Shown: in pieces, positions 59,501 to 64,000 of the stretch | How positions within the stretch are numbered: the stretch's first letter is position 1 | Layout: each line of letters opens with the position of its first letter | Assembly (NCBI RefSeq): GCF_947623445.1 | Contig: NC_135243.1 | Span: 16,556,501-16,620,500, forward strand | From: Clavelina lepadiformis | Taxonomy: Eukaryota; Chordata; Ascidiacea; Aplousobranchia; Clavelinidae | DNA length: 64,000 bases | Reading direction: 5' to 3' | Translations under genes and position numbers: made by a program | Notes under the pieces: generated by a model | What the model saw: the letters and a program-made list of their open reading frames with translations, nothing else | Told to the model about the DNA's origin: nothing | Databases searched by the model: none

Positions 59501-62500
59501 AATATTCTGGTAAAATATTTATAAAAATATTCTTGGTTAGGTAATTATAAGTAGATGAAGGCTCTTGTAATGTCATAGGTAATCACAGACACCATTCGCA
59601 AAGTCATAAATTTAGCAATATCTACTGAATATCACGTATGTGTATCTGTTACAGCTGTATAGATTGCTCTAACTGCCAATGGTTTGATAGCTGACCATAT
59701 AGCCCAACTACTGCATCTAGTGTGGTACCGCAACGTACTGGTATACTACGGCAACTAGTATGACTTGTAGCCTATGCGCCCAATGGATATCGTAACTTTA
59801 TGGACACAATTGATTGGGCTACTGGATTTTTTATGTTCAAAACAATCATAATTTATTCAATTTTAATGCTTCTTGTTACTAATTTCTTCGAATGATGCCT
59901 GATTGGACATATGCTAAACTCCTATGTCACAATTATACTTCTGACTTCAGCTGACTACCGCGCAAGGAAAGCAACAGCAGCAGCATGTTGTCCAGCAACT
60001 TGACTAATCTAAGACATAACAAGAGCCTTGATCTATGTCACAATGAAGGCCAAAAACTAAGACTTTTGCAATTTTCTGTTGCCGATAACTACCTACCACG
60101 AATTATTTTTCAAAAATATTTTACCAGAATGTTAAGTTAAAAGTGTTCTTTCATATAAGATCAACTTGTTTTTGGATTTGTCTCTCACTTTAAGCTTGTC
60201 ACATCAAAGAAAAGATATAACCAACCCATTTTAGTTGTTAATGAAACTAAATAATTCAGCCATAAGGTCAATCATGCAATTGAAAACATTCTAACGTTTT
60301 CAGTTGCAATAGAACTGTTTTTGTTTTCTTACTTCATGCAATTGAATGGATTTGGCTTGAATCTGCTTTTGTGATTTCTTTTTGTTATAATAACAAAATT
60401 GGATGATAATTGCGCATAATATTTGGATCTGTGTTCATTTTATAGCAAATATTTGAAAAAGTGTTATTCACTCATATTTTACCAAACAGGGTGAAGTACG
60501 AAGTAGTGTTTTCGATGTTCCAGATCAAAATACTGATCTGGGTGAAAATATCAGTAAACGATCGATTGATGAAGAAAACTCATGTAAGTGATATTTTAAC
60601 ATATCCGAAAATATTATGTTATAAAGAGGCCTGTAAAATCACTACAGACACGCCTGCTACTGAAGCTTAGCAAAAGTTTGCTTTCAGTCCAAAAATACAT
60701 AATACATGTAGTGCAATACAGAGTAATAAAAGTAATAGTAATACAGTATAGCAGAAATAAAAGCACAGAGAAATACACATTGCATTAATAAATATTGCAT
60801 TTTTACAACATTTGCTTATATTTAGATAAATTAATTTCTCTAAACTAATTACAGTTGAATCATCTGCTGATTGGATCAACATAACACTTATCATTATTCC
60901 AATAGTGGAGGTAGTAGTTGCCAGTTCAATAGTTATTTTAATAATTGGACCCCTATCTCCTCAGGTCAAAATCTCAACATGGATGAGATTGATAATAAGG
61001 TAATTTTGCGCTTTGATTGATACTGCATCTCTCTGATTTCCATACTAGCTGTAAATTTGTCCTTTAAACTTAAATGACAAGTCATATATCACACAATAAC
61101 GGCAACTTAATTTTTTTTTTACATGTACAGAATGAGAGTTTTCTGGATGAGGCTGATATGGATTGGGACAGCAGTAGCATATTCATTAATAGTGCTTGCT
61201 AACAGAACCAAGAAATTTAACGAAACATATAATCCAAAATACTTGAATACCCAAGTATTTGTAGCTAAACTTATAACAACCTGTACCGAGTATGCTTTGC
61301 TCAGCATGCTGCAGTGCACAATGAAAATTATGACATTTGAAACAGTTGGAGAGAAAATTACAAAAGCTGAGCAACAGATATCTTCATTTTGGAAGAAAAC
61401 AATATCATTAACTTTCTACATCACTATTCTAGCTTTTGCATTGCGAAACTTCTCCATGTCGCTTTACTTTGGAATACTATGTACTGTTGTCAGCCAAGAC
61501 GATGCTGAACAAGAAAATGGCGGTGGACTCAAACTGGGGGCAATTATCGTCGTTCTTCAAGTTTATCTGGCAATAATTAGAGGGTGGTTTTATGGATACT
61601 TTATGAAGGCATTTCTCTCCTTATTTTTGGTTGAAGAAGATGACGAAATATTTCTTAAGATTCAGAACAAAAACGAAGATGTGAATCAGTCAGAAGAAGA
61701 TCATTCACTGATAAATATAATCAGTAAAGCAAAGCAAGAGGAAGACTTAACAGTTTAATAAGCACTACACAAAAAAATTACATATGGCAGCAAATGAAGG
61801 AGGTCATGTGCTGTAAAGTATTACAGCAAATTTAGTGTAAAGCTTCAGTAAAATATGTTCTAAAGTGACATGTGTCAAATGAACACTTAAATGATCGCTG
61901 TAAATTAGAAAATGCCAATGTGACAATACTCATCAATTTATGAATATGTGACACAAAACCTTCTAAGTCTATTTGTAAGTAATTATTAGGGGGAAAATTC
62001 CCATTTAATGTTAGAACACCTCCAATGATAATTCATAAGAGTGTTCTCACAAGGTTTCAGATATTCAAGAATGGTAATCAGAGCAGATCAACTACCAGCA
62101 GCTTAATGCAGCATGCTTGCACACATTTTTGCAAATATTTGGAAATAATAGTATTAGCACTGGTACTCTCTGCTTGCAAGAAAACATGCTATAAGGACTG
62201 TAGATAATATATAATGGCTGCTTGGATTGCAACAAAGCTTGCCATATATATGTAAGTAGCTATGGACAGTATTTACTTTTAAACGAAATAAATAACACCA
62301 TTTTCTATACGCAGGAAAGCTTTGATAGGGTTAGTGCTTAATCGATAATACGGTGGCACAGAGCAAAATTCTTCGAGATGTTCTAAACTTTCATAAACGC
62401 AAATTACTTTATCGATAGGCTTACAGCAAACACAAGTAAGAAATAACAGGACTAAGAAAACTAATAATAATTAAAGCATACTTACCATGCTTACCTCCAT

Positions 62501-64000
62501 GACTATCGAAAGATTTCCCAATCTGAACAAAACATTGTTTTTATTAAATATGTTACTCTAAATTGCAACAAGCAATCAAATAAGAAAGATAGAAGTAAAA
62601 ACAAAACAATCAAATATTTCTCTTAAAAACTGCAGCCATTACACTCACCGTAGAAAAATGAATGGGTTGAAAAGTTTCTCCTCCCTAAATATTAAATTAG
62701 CCATCAAGGAATTCTAAATTTTACTGATAATCTTGTAATAAAAGTAAGACATGACTAAGGTGTTTAATATATATGTATATACTAAAGAGAAAATGAAAAT
62801 AATGACTATTTACATATTTTTGTTGTGGTTGTCGAGTAAAGTTATACTTTTTAACAGGATCGGTATTTTCACTTTCTCCTGAAAAACAATATATACCAAT
62901 ATTAATCAGACGATCTGGAGATTGAAACCCTGCGTTTCAACAACTTGACAAGATCTGATACTCGTAAACTGATAAAGTGCAAAGGAGATTCAAAGTTTAA
63001 CACATAAATATATTGTAACTATTCTTGAAATCAAGATAGTTACTCAGCTGAAAATCTAAACTTTATCTAAAAATTCAATATCCAAAATTGGGAATTGTAT
63101 CAGATTTAGTAAGACAAACTGATAATAAAAACATTCAGCAACATATCATAATTTTTTGGAATTAGAATTACTGCTGGATTTTAATCATATGAAATAATCC
63201 AGAACCGTTTTTGGCTGAAGGACACTACTAACTTTTAAATTATGCATGGGATAAGCATTTTAAGCCAGTCATACCTACAATAAAATGATACATGGTTTAT
63301 TAATTACCAGTATGCATGTGAGGGTCAAAAATTGTAACTTGTTAGCAAATAGATGCATGGCATTTTAATCAAAGTTGTGATATGAATTAGACTGATTTAA
63401 ACACACCAGAGAATGTTTCACTTGAAGTTTGTAATACATCTCTTGCCCAGTCTGGGGTGGCTGTGATGGCCAGTTCATCCTCAAAATTGTCACGTAGACC
63501 TAACCCTTTTGTAGGAATGGCACTGGTAGTATCTTCAAAGAAGAGAGTCTACACAAGGAGAATATCACAACATTAAAACTATAAACAGGGTTAGTTGTAG
63601 CTAAGCAAAATTGAAAAGTAATTCCATAGTAAGTCTATAAACCTTCATAAAAATGATGAGCAATAATTTAACACAAGCTGATATAGCGAAAAAGTGTGAT
63701 AAAATTTGGGATGATGGGTTTACTAACCACCTGATCTGAAAAGTTCCGATATATCTAATTAATGTCAATCTTGTAACGGTATGATATTGAATGTGGTATT
63801 ATGGAAAGTTTTTTCCATGACTTGGTGATGGTGAAAGTTAAAGTCATACATACTTGATCTATGGGTAACTACAAGATATTGCTGCGGTAAAAACATTAAT
63901 GAAGGATGTATTTTGATCTTTATTAGTGTCAAGTTTGCTGTTCACTAAAACCAATAAAACATGGCAAGCCATGTTGATGCCTTACCCTATAGTACACCAC
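50580..64000 (-). CDS. CEP112: Centrosomal coiled-coil protein CEP112 (CCDC46), 5' end outside window
   Basis: Minus-strand gene with 22 exons visible: 64000-63986 (partial), 63548-63407, 62878-62814, 62684-62649, 62522-62495, 58600-58548, 58426-58340, 58227-58128, 57878-57760, 56245-56102, 56030-55876, 55324-55195, 54135-54043, 53974-53835, 53590-53500, 53346-53194, 52974-52792, 51916-51686, 51480-51268, 51160-51071, 50985-50884, 50675-50580. Phases agree; 2466 nt = 821 aa, against about 955 in human CEP112. Nearly all of it from SSFRDEQSLINMHEKE onward is Glu/Gln/Lys-rich coiled coil. The C-terminal ERLKGLLPNALK...LEETIACLRSQ followed by a leucine-rich end matches the CEP112 C-terminus as I remember it. 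The N-terminal exons (GLGLRDNFEDELAITATPDW) are less certain but splice in phase. The family protein locates to centrosome/spindle poles and sperm neck. The 3.9-kb intron 58601-62494 contains another gene on the plus strand. Confidence 0.8.
58700..61758 (+). CDS. Unrecognised multi-pass membrane protein nested in a CEP112 intron
   Basis: Four exons: 58700-58852, 60490-60583, 60855-60999, 61131-61758; 1020 nt = 339 aa, phases agree, all GT-AG. About five or six hydrophobic segments: SPALVAVFIVLATCIN (residues about 15-30, running on to about 48), NITLIIIPIVEVVVASSIVI, IGTAVAYSLIVLA, TISLTFYITILAFAL and LGAIIVVLQVYLAIIRGWFY. Exon 2 gives a short acidic/Ser-rich loop (VPDQNTDLGENISKRSIDEE). The C-terminus is acidic and hydrophilic (FLVEEDDEIFLK, then NKNEDVNQSEEDHS), probably cytosolic. 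There is no signal peptide before the first segment. I do not recognise the family. It overlaps no CEP112 exon: its first exon starts 100 bp from CEP112 exon 58600-58548. The start at 58700 (MCTMSSTQ) has a second Met at 58709. Intron 1 carries a hairpin element and a MITE. Confidence 0.72.
59145..59320. repeat. Foldback (hairpin) element with A-run in the loop
   Basis: Two arms of about 68 bp (59145-59212 and 59251-59319) are inverted copies at roughly 80% identity: GCATTTTAATGCAGACGTTT and TTTCAATGCAAG pair with CTTGCATTGAGAA and AAACGTCTGCAATTAAAATG. The loop holds 15 consecutive A (59221-59235). It could be a foldback MITE or a transcribed hairpin; no target duplication was found. Confidence 0.65.
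59445..60189. mobile_element. MITE with AGTGAGGGGC ends, TTAA target, 745 bp
   Basis: Inverted ends of about 60 bp: AGTGAGGGGCAATTCCAAAA...GATCTTATACGAAAGAACACT on the left and AGTGTTCTTTCATATAAGAT...TTTGGATTTGTCTCTCACT on the right. Both sides are flanked by TTAA (59441-59444, 60190-60193). It codes for nothing. The terminal 20 bases match the 106-bp element at 5663-5768, so the two are one family of TTAA-targeting (piggyBac-like) non-autonomous elements. Confidence 0.82.
61759..62494. other. 3' flank of nested gene inside CEP112 intron
   Basis: AT-rich sequence after the membrane-protein stop codon; a GAAATAAATAA word near 62286 may serve as its poly(A) signal. No other feature apart from the alternative CEP112 donor at 62480-62485. 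Confidence 0.45.

Overview
The window looks like nuclear DNA of an invertebrate deuterostome, most likely a tunicate. This is inferred from AT-rich sequence, many short introns, single-copy metazoan genes whose products align nearly end to end with vertebrate ones, and many small DNA transposons. No bacterial features are present. Gene calls rest on exon-by-exon translation with splice sites and reading phases checked by hand. Family names come from remembered protein sequences, not from a search.

Layout. 0.9-2.8 kb: OTUD6B (minus, 7 exons, 290 aa). 3.6-13.7 kb: PHKB, the phosphorylase kinase beta subunit (plus, 20 exons, 1092 aa), head-to-head with OTUD6B. 14.8-17.9 kb: ATMIN/ASCIZ (minus, 4 exons, 428 aa, six TQT dynein-light-chain motifs), tail-to-tail with PHKB. 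18.7-19.7 kb: a 1-kb hAT element. 20.9-28.8 kb and 40.6-50.7 kb: two direct copies of one segment, each with a complete SLC30A1-like zinc transporter gene and the terminal exon of CEP112 (real in the right copy, a relic in the left). Between the copies lie a tRNA-Thr, two 5S rRNA genes, an orphan acidic exon, a Ty3/Gypsy LTR element (33.5-39.4 kb, minus) and a pogo-like element. 50.6-64 kb: CEP112, a coiled-coil centrosomal protein gene (minus, 5' end off the window). One of its introns holds an unrecognised four-exon membrane protein gene on the opposite strand.

The genes do not form one pathway: deubiquitination (OTUD6B), glycogen breakdown control (PHKB), transcription of dynein light chain (ATMIN), zinc export (SLC30A1 pair) and centrosome structure (CEP112). 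The most informative part is the zinc-transporter duplication. Both copies are open, they differ in the His-rich loop and tail, and the mobile elements inside them date events relative to the duplication. I found no clear candidate for a wholly new system. The best leads are the nested membrane gene, the in-frame 81-base optional intron kept in both transporters, the duplication junction fragment, the mosaic LTRs and the pol III gene pair.
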